From Plantago elongata (lineage: Eukaryota; Streptophyta; Magnoliopsida; Lamiales; Plantaginaceae): 28,489 bases of DNA. The position numbers and the translations under genes were made by a program. The DNA lies in the NCBI GenBank assembly GCA_036897095.1, contig JAYMSP010001830.1, positions 1-28,489 of the forward strand. Direction: 5' to 3'. Each line of letters begins with the position of its first letter. The first letter of the stretch is position 1. The notes beneath the pieces are model-generated. The model searched no databases. It was not told the DNA's origin and was given only the letters and a program-made list of their open reading frames with translations. Below are positions 8,909 through 19,140 of the stretch, piece by piece.

Positions 8909-10716
8909 CTGGTTATCTTCAGGCAATGTGGCTTCCATTTCATTGTTTGAAGTTTTTGGTAGTTCGGACCTCTCCTCTACTTGATCATTCTGAGTGCCCG
9001 CCTCAGTTTGATCCTTCTCAAAGAGTTGAGGAACCTACACAGATGCAGGAATTTCTTCAACAATGAAGTTTGCTAGCAACTTGAGTGTGGAAGCAATGTT
9101 AGCATCTTCCAACACTGTGTCATTCACCACCAAGCCTTCATCTGCATGTTGGGGTGTGACAACTTCAACCGACTTCTCCTTAGTTGCATCCTCTGCAACC
9201 TTAGCTCTTTTCAGTAGAGGAGATAAGCTAGAGGCTCCACCATGAGTATCTATCTGTGATCTTTGAGAACCTCTTGGAGTGGGAGGTCATCATCTGAGTC
9301 TTCAATGATGTTTTGGACAGACTCATCAATGTCATGTAGATCATTCACGGACAACTCTGGCATTTTGCCTAAGCTTAAAGATCTCCATTTTGAGCTGAAG
9401 TCTTTCTGGATGGGAAGGGGTTGTTGGGCTTTAACATTCTCTGTTGCCCTTTATGAAGATGGTGTGTCCACAAGTAAGATTTGCACACTCTTTTTAGCTA
9501 TAGGTTTCTTGGTCCTGGGTTTCTTAGCGACTTCGTCCTAAACCTGTATCTCTGCAGAACCACCTTCTCCCTGAGCAACCAACTCGTCCTTGGCAGCCTT
9601 TTTCAAGGCTTCCTCATAAGCATTTTTTGTACATACTATTGGTTACTGGGATATCCATGTGCTCTCAGAGCACGACTCCGCACTTCTCCAGTAGATAGTA
9701 AATCTTCAGACCATAGTGCATACTTGCTTTGGTAACAACACGGCCTTTCTCTATCTTGGGCTCAAAATCCTTGACCCTATTGATAAACTTCATGAATATG
9801 TACTTCCCCAGTTGAAGGGGTATTCTCTATCATTCAGCTCTTTCTGGAGAATGCTCATTATCATCCATCATTCTAGACTTATCTGGTCTATGCCTCTGTT
9901 GTTTCCATCGAAGCACCGAGGCAAGATACTGGCAAGCACATTCCAGTGTTCAAAGAGATGTCTCGTCCTTATATCTCCCAATATGAACGAGGATGGACAG
10001 TCTTCAATTTTTTCATTTGCAGCCTCTTCAAATAGTACTCTGACGCTGTCATTCAGAGCCTTGTCTCTCGTGTTGATTTCAAAATTGGTACCACGATTCT
10101 TGAGATGAAATATTTTGCAGAAGGCATTACAATCAAGATATATTTCTATACCTTGAACCTTTGTTTTCATGAACGTTTCTTCAACGTCATTAACAGTGCG
10201 AGTGTAGACCTTGGAAGAATTGTAAAATTCCAAGACATCTAGTAATGACAAGCCACTAGGAGAAACACTTAGAAACTTCTTGATGTGTGCTTTTCCAAGC
10301 ATCATCACAATCAAGTTTATGTCTGGAGTGGAGGAAATAGTAACATTTAGGTATTTTTCAACCATATGAGCACCCCAATTCATTCTAAGGTTGGAGGTCC
10401 AGTCCTCTGGGTTGAAATCACCCGGCAAGCGTTTATTCAACATCTGCAATTCCCTTTCTCCTTGCTTTTCAGCAGAAGAAGTTGCAATCGAGTTCTTGGA
10501 AGAGGTCTTTCTGGGTGCCATATCCTACATAGAGTTCATAGTAAGGTAATCAATGTGAGTGTTTGAATTGGAGAGAATTTAGTCTATCTTTTCAGAAGAC
10601 TAAACAAGGAATGACGATTAACAGAAGGATTTGCAAAAAACTTAGAGAGTTTTTGCTGTTTTGATGCAAGATAAAATTTCGAATTTGGTAAAAGTGTTTG
10701 TCTCCTTCCAAAATCA

Positions 10717-10728
10717 TTTATATATAGC
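10717..10728 (-). promoter_or_regulatory. Candidate internal TATA box upstream of the envelope-like gene (left arm)
   Basis: The minus strand reads GCTATATATAAA about 196 bp before the ATG at 10521. The right arm has CTATATATAAAG (21274-21285) at nearly the same distance from its ATG. The box and the downstream leader are conserved in both arms. Confidence 0.45.
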
Positions 10729-11306
10729 AAATGAGGATTACATAGATACAACATATGTATAGGAATTTCGTATGTGTAACTGTGTATACTGCATCAACAT
10801 GGTATGCGTTACTACTTTGCATTTAATGCTTAGTGGGCCATGACTGTATTTGCAACATGCATTACTTGCCGAGATTCAATCTCACTCGTTGTGATCAAAC
10901 ATTTATTCATCAAGGACTATGGTTGAATATCTTTGCAATGATATCAATCAACAAATTTTCCCGTGTCCACTTAATAAATTTGTCAATACATATCCATGAG
11001 TCACTGTTAGTGTGATAGAACATAACCTTTTGGACTTATCATTTAGAGAGCAAGTCTTATTTTATGTTACCTATCATAAAAATGGTAAAAACACAAAACC
11101 ATAGACATGCTTGACTCTCAGAAATATGTACTTTGTAGGACTATTTGTTCCACCATACTTCATGACTTAAATGGTTTTCTGATTTCCTCTTTCAGAAAAT
11201 AACACTGCATATTGGCATGTTCATTGTATTTGAGTCTAGTTTTATATACTTATGGACTATATACAAACTTGCCTCTCTGGATTCCTTTTACCAGAAACCC
11301 TTAGGC

Positions 11307-11330
11307 TTTCTGAGTCTAATGTCTCAGAAA
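11307..11330. repeat. Conserved hairpin in the pol-env spacer (left arm)
   Basis: TTTCTGAG and CTCAGAAA form a perfect 8-bp stem around an 8-base loop. The aligned right-arm hairpin (20675-20698) has the same stem with changes only in the loop. Confidence 0.65.
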
Positions 11331-11410
11331 CCTTAGCATCCTTTCTTTTCATATAGGTTACCTGAATACATTTCAGAAACCTGTTTCATTTTCACTATTC
11401 TTACTCACTC

Positions 11411-11865
<455 letters not shown>

Positions 11866-12087
11866 GGATCAAAGTATTGTTGATATTATTTTGTGTCTAG
11901 TTACTATTTGGTCAGATCTGGTTTAGAACAAATTTTGTTGTGTAATGTCCTATTTAGACCGTGAGTATTTGACTGTGACCTTTTTATCTTTACTGTATTT
12001 TATGGTCCACTGAGTTGGAGCATATAATACAGAAGCTTCTGTAACGAACTTCCTCCATCTCATTTGAAATGAAACATATTTCAATCG
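11866..12087 (+). other. 3' UTR of the RPL23 retrocopy
   Basis: About 220 bp follow the stop codon before the second target duplication. The T/G-rich composition fits a plant 3' UTR. No poly(A) run is present at its end (the last bases are CATATTTCAATCG), which is unusual for a recently retroposed mRNA. Confidence 0.6.
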
Positions 12088-12103
12088 TTTTAGAGATTTA
12101 GAA
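12088..12103. repeat. Target-site duplication, right copy, of the RPL23 retropseudogene
   Basis: TTTTAGAGATTTAGAA pairs with 11411-11426, and retrotransposon sequence resumes directly after it (GAACTTTTTAG...). Confidence 0.8.
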
Positions 12104-12107
12104 CTTT

Positions 12108-12830
12108 TTAGTTCTTTGACAACTCCATTAACCCAAAACTAAGTCTTAAGGCTAAAAACCTACTTTCCTGGAGTGGCTTAGTGAAGATATATGCAAGCTG
12201 ATCTTCAGTATCAACTTTTAAAATATCTATATTGCCTTTTTCAACATGGTCTCTGATGAAGTGGTGTCTAACGTAAATGTGCTTAGTTCTAGCATGGAAC
12301 TTGGGATTCTGGGTAATCTCAATAGCACTTGTGCTGTCATTGAGTCCATAGTCTCTGAGTTGTTGTTGTATGCTTAGTATTTGAGTAGCACAACAACTAA
12401 CAACAATAAATTCAGCCTTTGCGGTAGAAGTAGCAATTGAGTTTTGCTTCTTGCTAAACCATGAGATAAGTCTAGTGCCCAGAAACTGACAAGTTCCTGA
12501 AGTAATTTTCCTATCAAGCATTGATCCAGCATAGTCAGTATCTGAGTAGCAAACCAAACTCAATCCACTTTCTTTAGGATACCACAGTCCAACTTCTACA
12601 GTACCTTTAACATACCTTAATATCTTCATAGCAATATTGTAGTGTGATTGCATAGAATTTGTCTGAAATGTAGCACACATACCAACTGCATATTGAGTAT
12701 CAGGTCTGCTTGTAGTAAGGTAGAGTATGAACCTATCAACTTCCTATACTTATGTTCTTCAACACTCTTATCAGATTCAGTATAAGTCATTTTGGTTCCT
12801 ATGCTCATAGGTATCTTAGCATTCTTTTCA
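12108..12830 (-). pseudogene. RNase H domain of Copia pol (left arm), broken
   Basis: The frame ending at 12108 carries the Copia RNase H signatures YSDTDYAGS, a degraded STAEAEY (here STAKAEF) and the terminal HARTKHIYVRHHF and IFTKPLQESRF, followed by a stop. It would cleave the RNA strand of the RNA:DNA hybrid. A frameshift near 12715-12720 separates it from the connection region upstream. A deletion has removed the segment that normally supplies the catalytic Asp before TSAI. It cannot be functional. Confidence 0.85.
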
Positions 12831-13483
12831 GAAGGATTTAGATTGAACTTGTTGAGCCTATCCTTTGCATACTTTGTTTGATTAATGAATATTCCATCAT
12901 TGAGTTGCTTGACTTGTAATCCTATGAAATAGTTCAATTCTCCCATTATGCTCATCTCAAATTTGCTTTTCATCAGATTTGTAGAATCATCACAAAGTTG
13001 CTTGTCTTTAGATCTAAAGATAATGTCATCAATATATATTTGAACTAAAAGTAGTTTCCCTTCATGATTTAATGTAAATAAAGTTTTATCAACTTCACCT
13101 TTCTTAAAACCACTTCCCAGAAGATATTGGCCAAAGTGTCATACCATGCTTTTGGAGACTGTTTCAGTGCATATAAAGCTTTCCGTAACTTATAGACCAT
13201 TCTAATTTCATGAGGAAACATGAAAGCTTGGTGGTTGTTCAACATAGACTTCCTCAGCAAGTTCCCCATTCAGAAATGCACTCTTGACATCCATTTGGTA
13301 AACTTTAAAGTCATTATGAGTTGCAAAGGCTAGAAATAGTCTAATTGTATCCAATCTTGCAACTGGTGCATATGACTCATCAAAGTCTAAGCCTTAAGTC
13401 TGGGTAAATACCTTGGTAACCAACCTAGCCTTGCTTCTATTTATTTCACCAGACTCATTCATTTTGTTTCTGAAATCCACTTA

Positions 13484-13491
13484 GTTCCAAT
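13484..13491. repeat. Target-site duplication, left copy, of the hAT-like insertion
   Basis: GTTCCAAT is repeated at 14374-14381. The right arm has one uninterrupted copy at the aligned position near 19193-19200 in reverse complement (ATTGGAAC), which proves the insertion. Confidence 0.8.
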
Positions 13492-14373
13492 TAGGGCTGT
13501 CAATGGGTTCAAACCGATCCAATCCAAACCATTATATAGCAGCCGGGCTTAAAATCCGCAACCGACCCATACAATTTGAAACCGGAACCGGAACCGCTAA
13601 TATAACCTAAAGGCTAAAACCAACAGGAACCGATCAATTTAATCATCACTTTTCTTCCTTCTCACTTTTCTTAATTCACCAGTTTCATTTCTTCTTCTGT
13701 TCCTTCTTTCCTTTCTTCTGTTCTTTCTTCTTCTTTCCTTTCTTTCTGTTCTTTCTTCTTCTTTCCTTTCTGTTCTTTCTTCTTCTTCTGATGTCTATTT
13801 AGATTCCCAATTTGGGCATTATCAATTCGTGTTTCCACCATACCCATCCAAAGCTACAACTGCCGCTATTTCGCCTCCATGTTGTGAACCCCCATCGTCA
13901 ACCCCGACCTTCTATATTCCACTATCACCATGCGATTAACCCACCGCCTCATTCATTGCCGACTTAAAGTCGGTCGGCTAAATAGGGAGGGTTAGAGAGT
14001 CAATCGCAATCGTATTTTCTGAAATTCCCTCTTGCTCGGTGTTGTTCATCCTTTGTGTTAATGACACAACTTGACGAACCCGCGACATCGCTATCTTCCA
14101 CCACGTTGGCCGGATTGCCCTGCTTCCTCGAGTGATGGCGGTTCCTGCGATTTTTTGGAGCCATCGTAGAGAGAGAAAAATGGCAGTCTGTTTCTTGGAG
14201 CGTCTTTCTTTCTTTTGGGGAAATTTTTTTTGTGTGCAAGAACTGGAACCAGACCGGTAATCTGGTCCGGTTTCGGTCCCTGAAACTGCAGCCGGACCGG
14301 TCAACCTTCTCATTGTGTGGGTTGGTTTGGATTTAGTATGGATTATTGTGGTTTCAATCCGTTGACAAGCCTA
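13492..14373. mobile_element. Non-autonomous hAT-like DNA transposon (882 bp) inside the reverse transcriptase
   Basis: The left end reads TAGGGCTGTCAATGG and the right end, in reverse complement, TAGGCTTGTCAACGG; similarity continues inward to AAACC. The 8-bp duplication and TA-starting termini point to hAT. Because one A flanks both ends, a 9-bp duplication (Mutator-like) cannot be formally excluded. Inside are subterminal GGAACCGG/CCGGTT motifs, a long CTT/TTTC tract (13640-13800) and short minus-strand frames (13978-14313) with no recognised transposase domain. Confidence 0.7.
13640..13800. repeat. Pyrimidine low-complexity tract (CTTTCTTCTTTCCTTT type)
   Basis: An irregular repeat of TTCTTTC and CTTCTT units lies inside the hAT-like insertion. 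It is non-coding and probably expanded by slippage. Confidence 0.75.
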
Positions 14374-14381
14374 GTTCCAAT
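14374..14381. repeat. Target-site duplication, right copy, of the hAT-like insertion
   Basis: GTTCCAAT pairs with 13484-13491, and reverse-transcriptase sequence continues directly beyond it. Confidence 0.8.
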
Positions 14382-14656
14382 CACATATATTCCTTCTACA
14401 AATGGAACTAGTTTCAGACCTTGTTTCTCTCAAATTGATCCAACTCTTCTTGCATTACACAGATCCAGTCTTGATCCTTTGATGCATCTTCAATAGTTTT
14501 AGGTTCAGTGTTTGAGATAAAACATCCAAAGAGAGAATCAACATTTTCAGCGATTGCTCTCCTAGTTCTAACACCTTGATCAATGGGACCAATCACATCC
14601 TTTACAGGATGATCTCTTAATCCACTTCTTAATGGATTTTGAACTAGTAGGGTCAC

Positions 14657-15039
14657 TATCTATGTGATCTGAATGTGAATAAATACGATTATGACTTAAT
14701 ACTTCTTCAATATCAGTAATATTTTATACACTAGAAGTGCGGTAAATACCAGAAACTTGTTCAGTGTGAGAGATTTCTGGAACACGACTTTCAGAAAGGT
14801 CATTCCCAGAAAGGTCTCTATGATGAATATTCTCAGTTTCCATTTTTGGAATTCTCATAGAAAATTCTTCATCATGTCTAAGAGTCATCTTGTTGTTACT
14901 AGGCATATCATGCTTTTCTTCGTCAGGCCCATCCTTTATGTTAATGACTGAGTTTCTCCTTACTGGGGTTTCTTCTTCAGAATCCTTAATCATAAGTTCT
15001 TTTATCATGTCTGAGAGTTCTTGATCAAGGGGTATTGCT
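14657..15039 (-). pseudogene. Acidic linker between integrase and reverse transcriptase (left arm)
   Basis: This segment contains a frame at 14724-15008 rich in Glu, Asp and Ser with no fixed domain. It corresponds to 18540-19140 of the right arm. Copia polyproteins commonly have such a variable region between the integrase C-terminus and the reverse transcriptase. Confidence 0.6.
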
Positions 15040-15960
15040 TGCTTCCTTCATAGAATACCACATGAACTGATTCTTCAATCTTCTTTGTTCTCTTGTCGTA
15101 TACTTTGTAGGCTTTGCTATTCATAAAATAACCAAGAAATACACCTTTGTCTGCCTTTGGTTAAAATGTTCTCAAGTATTCTTTTCCATTATTAAGAACA
15201 ACACATCTACAACAAAACACTTTCAGATGTTTGATATTAGGGGGTCTACCAACCAAAAGCTCATAGGGAGTTTTGTCATGGTGTTTGTTTATCAAGCATT
15301 TGTTCTGAGTGTAGCATGTTGTATTTACAGCTTCAACTCAATAAACTTCACTTATTTCAATGTCAGCTAGCATTGTCCTTGCAGCTTCTTTAAGGGTCCT
15401 ATTCTTCCTTTCAGCAACACCATTTTTTTGTGGTGTCCTTACTGAAGATAATTAATGTTGTATACCTTTGCAGGTACAAAAATCTTTTTTTTATGTACTG
15501 GTTGACAAATACAATACCATGATCTGTTTTGATTGTAGGTACCTTGTCATTTTTCATTACATCAAGCATGTTCAGCAAGTTTGGTATCTCCACCCTAACA
15601 TCAAATTTTTATTTCAGAAAGACAATCCAGGTAAACCTAGAGAAATCATCTACAATAACTAGACCATACTTCTTGCCTGCATAACTAGTTACAAATGATT
15701 CAAAAAGATCCATGTGTAATAGTTGCAGTGGTCTAACACATGAGTGTCTGGTTTTGGACATGAAAGAGGTTTTGGATTGTTTCCCCAATTGACAAATAGA
15801 GCAGACACCCTCCTTTATGAATGTTTGTTTAGGTAATCCAACCACTAACTCTTTCTTGGCAAGTTTGTTTAGAGTTTTAAAATACAAGTGACTCATTCTC
15901 TTGTGCCATAACCAGTGTTCTACAGTGTGACCTGATTGACTCACCATAAGACATTTTTCA
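15040..15960 (-). pseudogene. Pre-integrase and integrase domains of Copia pol (left arm), broken
   Basis: The frame 15609-15947 has the GAG-pre-integrase/zinc-binding signature (HWLWHKRMSHL ... CSICQLGKQ) and the first catalytic Asp in HMDLFE. It continues to VIVDDFSRFTWIVFLK, which is more complete than the right copy. The second Asp is in TDHGIVFVNQYI (15411-15593). The third catalytic residue lies near 15415 but the frame is disrupted there, and the C-terminal part survives only in pieces around 15050-15340. Integrase would join the cDNA ends to chromosomal DNA. The zinc-finger stretch is about 88% identical to the right copy. Confidence 0.85.
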
Positions 15961-16099
15961 GTTATGGCAAATGTCCAACATAGACTTCCTTTCCGTCAAG
16001 AAACCAAGACTATTTTCTTTGACTCATTGTCTATCAATTTGCAGAACTTCAATTTTATCTTCACCGAACATCCCCTATCTGCAAACTGGCTCATGCTTA

Positions 16100-16340
16100 G
16101 AATATTATATTTCAAACCTTTAACTATAATACGTCAGAGATCCTAAGCGACCCCAATTTGACGTTGCCAAATCCTATAGAAGGATTTAATTCTCCTCCAG
16201 CAAACCTGATGTTTGGTCCAGTATCACATACTCTATAATCGACCAAGTTTGCTTTGTCTCTCGTCATGTGCTTCCCGCATCCACTATCAAATAGTCATTG
16301 AGCCTTAGTCCATGGCGCGTTCTACTCAAAACAGGAAACA
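16100..16340 (-). pseudogene. Aspartic protease domain of Copia pol (left arm), broken
   Basis: On the minus strand a DSGCGKHMTR-type active-site region is followed by a glycine-rich flap-like part and ends at TAG within the sequence complementary to CTATAATACGTC (16124-16135). The right arm has the same premature TAG at 17464-17466, caused in both by loss of one T in a TTATTAG context expected from related elements. The protease would mature the polyprotein. Confidence 0.75.
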
Positions 16341-16808
16341 TGAGTTAGGTTCGTGCCTCAGAAACAGAACCACTTAAGATTAAACGTTCTTCCCATGGGA
16401 ATCTATTTCTAAATGAATATCTTAGAAGTAGGTTTTTGTCTACTCGGAACATAAGGAGAAATTCTAGAATCATCAGATTATAGATCAATCTTCGTACTTG
16501 GGGTGTTCCTTGGTGTTCCTCGTGGTAGCTTCAGAGACCTGTCAGGTTTCTGAGTTTGCTTTTCAGCAAGCTTAGTCTTCCTGGCCAAGTTTCTTCTAAC
16601 CCTGGAATTTAGTTTTTCAGTGGCTTGGGATTTCTTACACTTCAGATAATTTCTATAAGACATTCTAGCTTTCCACCATCGTTCTTGTCCTTCCTTATAT
16701 TGTTGCATTATGACTTTCCTGATAGCACGATAGCCAATACCATTTCAAGCACTATTGGCTTTCTGAACAAGATTTTCAACAGCCTCACTAGTTTCTGCAT
16801 CATCTCTA
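16341..16808 (-). pseudogene. Basic gag-end/linker region next to the axis (left arm)
   Basis: The frame 16478-16708 encodes a very basic 76-residue stretch (motifs RWWKARMSYRNYLKC and RRNLARKTKLAEKQ) ahead of the protease. No CCHC zinc knuckle is present, so the nucleocapsid part of gag lies beyond the axis and is missing. The right arm holds a more damaged version. Confidence 0.6.
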
Positions 16809-16814
16809 TATCCA
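16809..16814. other. Axis of the ~25-kb inverted repeat
   Basis: On one side the left arm ends ...GCATCATCTCTA and on the other the right arm begins TAGAATGATAC..., which are reverse complements with few differences. Only TATCCA separates them, and by pairing TAT with ATA the loop may be as short as 4 bases. Homology continues outward to both LTRs. Confidence 0.85.
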
Positions 16815-17262
16815 TAGAATGATACAGTGAGGCTGTTGAAAATCGTGTTCAGAAAGCCAATGGTGCTCGAACTGGTATTGCCTATCATGCCATCGAGAAG
16901 GTCAAGAGCGATGGTGGAAATCTTGAATTTATTATAGCAATTATCAGAAGTGGAAGCAATCTCAATCCACTGTAAATCTGAATTTCAGGGCTAGAAGAAA
17001 CTTGGCTAGGAAGACTAAGCTTGCTGAAAAGCAATCTTAGAAAACTGACAGGTCTCTGAAGCTACCACGAGGAACACCAAGGAACACCCCAAGTAGGAAG
17101 ATTGAACTATAATCCGATGATTCTAGAATTTCTCCTTATGTTCCGAGTAGACAAAAACCTACTTCTAAGAGATTCATTCAGAAATGGATTCCCACGGGAA
17201 AAACGTTTAATCTTAAGTGGTTCTGTTTCTGAGGCACGAACCTAACTCATGTTTCCTGTTTT
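16815..17262 (+). pseudogene. Gag-end/linker region next to the axis (right arm), broken
   Basis: This aligns with 16341-16808 of the left arm. The basic region is recognisable (RNLARKTKLAEK-like at about 16995-17035), but stops (for example TAG at 17038-17040) and indels break the frame. Both arms share a stop just upstream of the protease (TTCTGAGG, here about 17224-17235). Confidence 0.6.
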
Positions 17263-17560
17263 GTGCAGAACACATCATGGACTAAGGCTCAACGGCTATT
17301 TGATAGTGGATGCGGGAAGCACATGACGAGAGACAAAGCAAACTTGGTCGATTATATAGTATGTGATACTGGACCAAACATCAGGTTTGCTGGAGGAGAA
17401 CTAAATCCTTCTACAGGATTTGGCAACGTCAAATTGGGGTCCCTTACGATATCTGACGTATTATAGTTAAAGTTATGAAATCTAATATTCTAAGCATGAG
17501 CTAGGTTTGCAGATAGAGGATGTTCAGTGAAGATAAATTGAAGTTCTGCAAATTGATAGA
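17263..17560 (+). pseudogene. Aspartic protease domain of Copia pol (right arm)
   Basis: The frame 17263-17466 contains the active-site motif FDSGCGKHMTRDK at about 17298-17336, followed by the conserved FAGGELNPSTGFGNVKLG segment, and stops at TAG 17464-17466. The same stop is present in the left arm. Downstream sequence in another frame continues the normal region, so a one-base deletion inherited by both arms is the cause. Confidence 0.8.
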
Positions 17561-17562
17561 CA

Positions 17563-18536
17563 ATGAGTCAAAGCAAACAGTCTTGGTTGCTAGGCAAAAA
17601 GGAAGTCTATATGTCGCTGATTGGACATCTGCCACCAACTGAAGAATGTCTCATGGTGAGTCAATCAGGTTACACTGAAGAACATTGGTTATGGCACAAG
17701 AGAATGAGCCACTTGAATTTCAAAACTCTGAACAAACTTGCCAATAAAGAGTTAGTGGTTGGATTACCTAACACAACATTCAAAAAGGACGGTGTTTGCT
17801 CTACTTGTCAATTGGGGAAACAATCCAAAACCTCTTTCAAGTCCAAAACCAGACATTCATGTGTTAGACCACTGCAAATATTACACATGGATCTTTTTGA
17901 ATCATCTGTAACTAGTTATGCAGGCAAGAAGTATGGTCTAGTTGATGCAGATCTTCTCTAGGTTTACCTGGGTTATCTTTTTGAAACAAAAACCTTATGC
18001 TAGGGTGGAGATATTAAACATGCTGAATAAGCTTGAAGTCATGCAATCAGAACAGACCATGGTACTAAAATTTTCAACCAGTACATAAAAGAGTTTTTTC
18101 CTGCAAAGGTATACAACATCAACTATCTACAGTAAGGACACCACAACAAAATGGTGTTGTTGAAAGGAAGAATAGGACCCTTAAAAAAGCTGCAAGGAAA
18201 ATTCTAGCTGACATTGAAATAAGTGAAATTTATTGGGTTGAAGTTGTAAATACAACATGCTACACTCAGAAAAAATGCTTGATAAACAAACACCATGACA
18301 AAACTCCTTATGAGCTTTTGGTTGGTAGACCCCCTAATATCAAACATTTGAGGGTGTTTGATTGTAGATGTTTTATTCTTAACAATGGAAAAGAATACTT
18401 GAGAACATTTCAACCAAAGCCTCATGAAGGTGTATTTCTTGGTTATTCTATGAATTGCAAAGACTATAGAGTATACAACAAGAGAACAAAGAAGATTGAA
18501 GAATCAGTTCATGTAGTATTCTATAAAGGAAGCTAG
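17563..18536 (+). pseudogene. Pre-integrase and integrase domains of Copia pol (right arm)
   Basis: The frame 17563-17961 has HWLWHKRMSHL and CSTCQLGKQ of the zinc-binding domain and the first catalytic Asp (HMDLFE, about 17884). A deletion after YAGKKYGLV removes the 'DDFSRFTW' part. The second Asp lies in RTDHGT (about 18048-18065) and the catalytic Glu in VVERKN (about 18148-18165), each in different frames. The C-terminal part (18279-18536) is well preserved and contains HDKTPYELLVGRPPN and EGVFLGYS. Not functional as a whole. Confidence 0.85.
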
Positions 18537-19140
18537 AAAATACCCCTTGATGAAAAACTCTGGGATAGATTCAAGGAACTCCTGATTAAGGGTTCTGAAG
18601 AAGAACCCTTAGAAAGGAGAAACTCTGTCATTAATAATGAGGATGAGTCTGATGAAGAAAAGCATGATGTGCCTAGTAACAACCAGATGACTCTTAGACA
18701 TGATGAAGAATTTCTTATGAGGATTCTAGAAATGGAAACTGAGATTGTTTATCTTAGAGACTTTTCTGGGAGTGACATTTCTGAAAGACGTATTCCAGAA
18801 ACTTCTAACACTGAACAAGTGTTTGATATTTACCACACTTCTAGTGTACAAAATATCACTGATACTGAAGAAGTATCAAGTCATAATCGTAGTGATTCAC
18901 ATTCATAACACGTAGATAATGACCCTACTAGTTCAAACAAATTATTAAATGGATTAGAGATCATCCAGCAAAGGATGTGATTGGTCCAATTGATCAAGGT
19001 GTTAGAATTCGGAGAGCAATAGCTGAAAATGCTAATTCTCTATTTGTTTGTTTTATCTCAAACATTGAGCCTAAGACTATTGAGTATGCATTAAAAGATC
19101 AAGACTAGATCTGTGCAATGCAAGAAGAGTTGGATCAATT
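18537..19140 (+). pseudogene. Acidic linker between integrase and reverse transcriptase (right arm)
   Basis: This low-complexity acidic stretch has an open part (18669-18908) rich in Glu, Ser and Asp. It starts after an in-frame stop at the end of the integrase region (TAG about 18535) and corresponds to 14657-15039. Confidence 0.6.

Larger units (their letters stand above)
5654..10521 (-). pseudogene. Envelope-like third gene of the element, left copy, intron-containing and broken
   Basis: It starts at ATG 10521-10519 with MAPRKTSSKNS and is open for 217 codons to a TAG near 9868. The aligned right copy reads Arg-Trp just after that point, so the stop is a lesion. The N-terminal part (motifs VLEFYNSSKV and FEHWNVLASILPRC) resembles the 'putative plant transposon protein' domain found in third genes of plant LTR elements; that assignment is from memory. 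Then come acidic and low-complexity blocks, exon-like blocks separated by GT-AG introns (8831-8908, 8384-8532, 8189-8272), an acidic Pro/Ser-rich part (7542-7781), a heptad-rich coiled-coil part (about 7230-7540), a conserved domain (6671-7114), an Asp run (6522-6542) and a conserved C-terminal part ending at TGA 5654-5656. No signal peptide or clear membrane segment was seen. Function is unknown; 'envelope-like' reflects position only. Confidence 0.65.
10522..11410 (-). other. Spacer between pol and the envelope-like gene (left arm)
   Basis: About 890 bp separate the RPL23 insertion from the start codon of the envelope-like gene. It aligns with 20598-21479 of the right arm. It has no open frame of interest but contains a TATA-like box (10717-10728), a perfect TTTCTGAG/CTCAGAAA hairpin (11307-11330) and further copies of the TTTCTGA/TCAGAAA motif. 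Confidence 0.6.
12831..14656 (-). pseudogene. Reverse transcriptase domain of Copia pol (left arm), split by an hAT-like insertion
   Basis: The N-terminal part (14414-14656, ending [12 protein letters not shown]) is followed by a one-base loss (GTCTGAAA, 14411-14420) that the right arm shares. The domain is then interrupted by the 882-bp insertion at 13492-14373. It resumes with a degraded KWIFRNKM region, QMDVKSAFLNG near 13290, ALYALKQSPKAWYD and the catalytic motif, here YIDDII near 13025-13040. In the family the conserved form is YVDDIIFG; this copy has I for V and R for G. Several private stops (for example TAA in the 'TQ..GLDFDES' region) and frameshifts occur. The enzyme would copy element RNA to cDNA; this copy is dead. 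Confidence 0.85.

Noticed and set aside
7263..10108. Several plus-strand open frames (for example 7263-7505, 8183-8449, 9263-9541, 9716-10108)
   Set aside because: They are antisense shadows of the envelope-like gene or of its introns. Their protein sequences have no domain character, and the minus-strand reading is the one conserved with the right arm.
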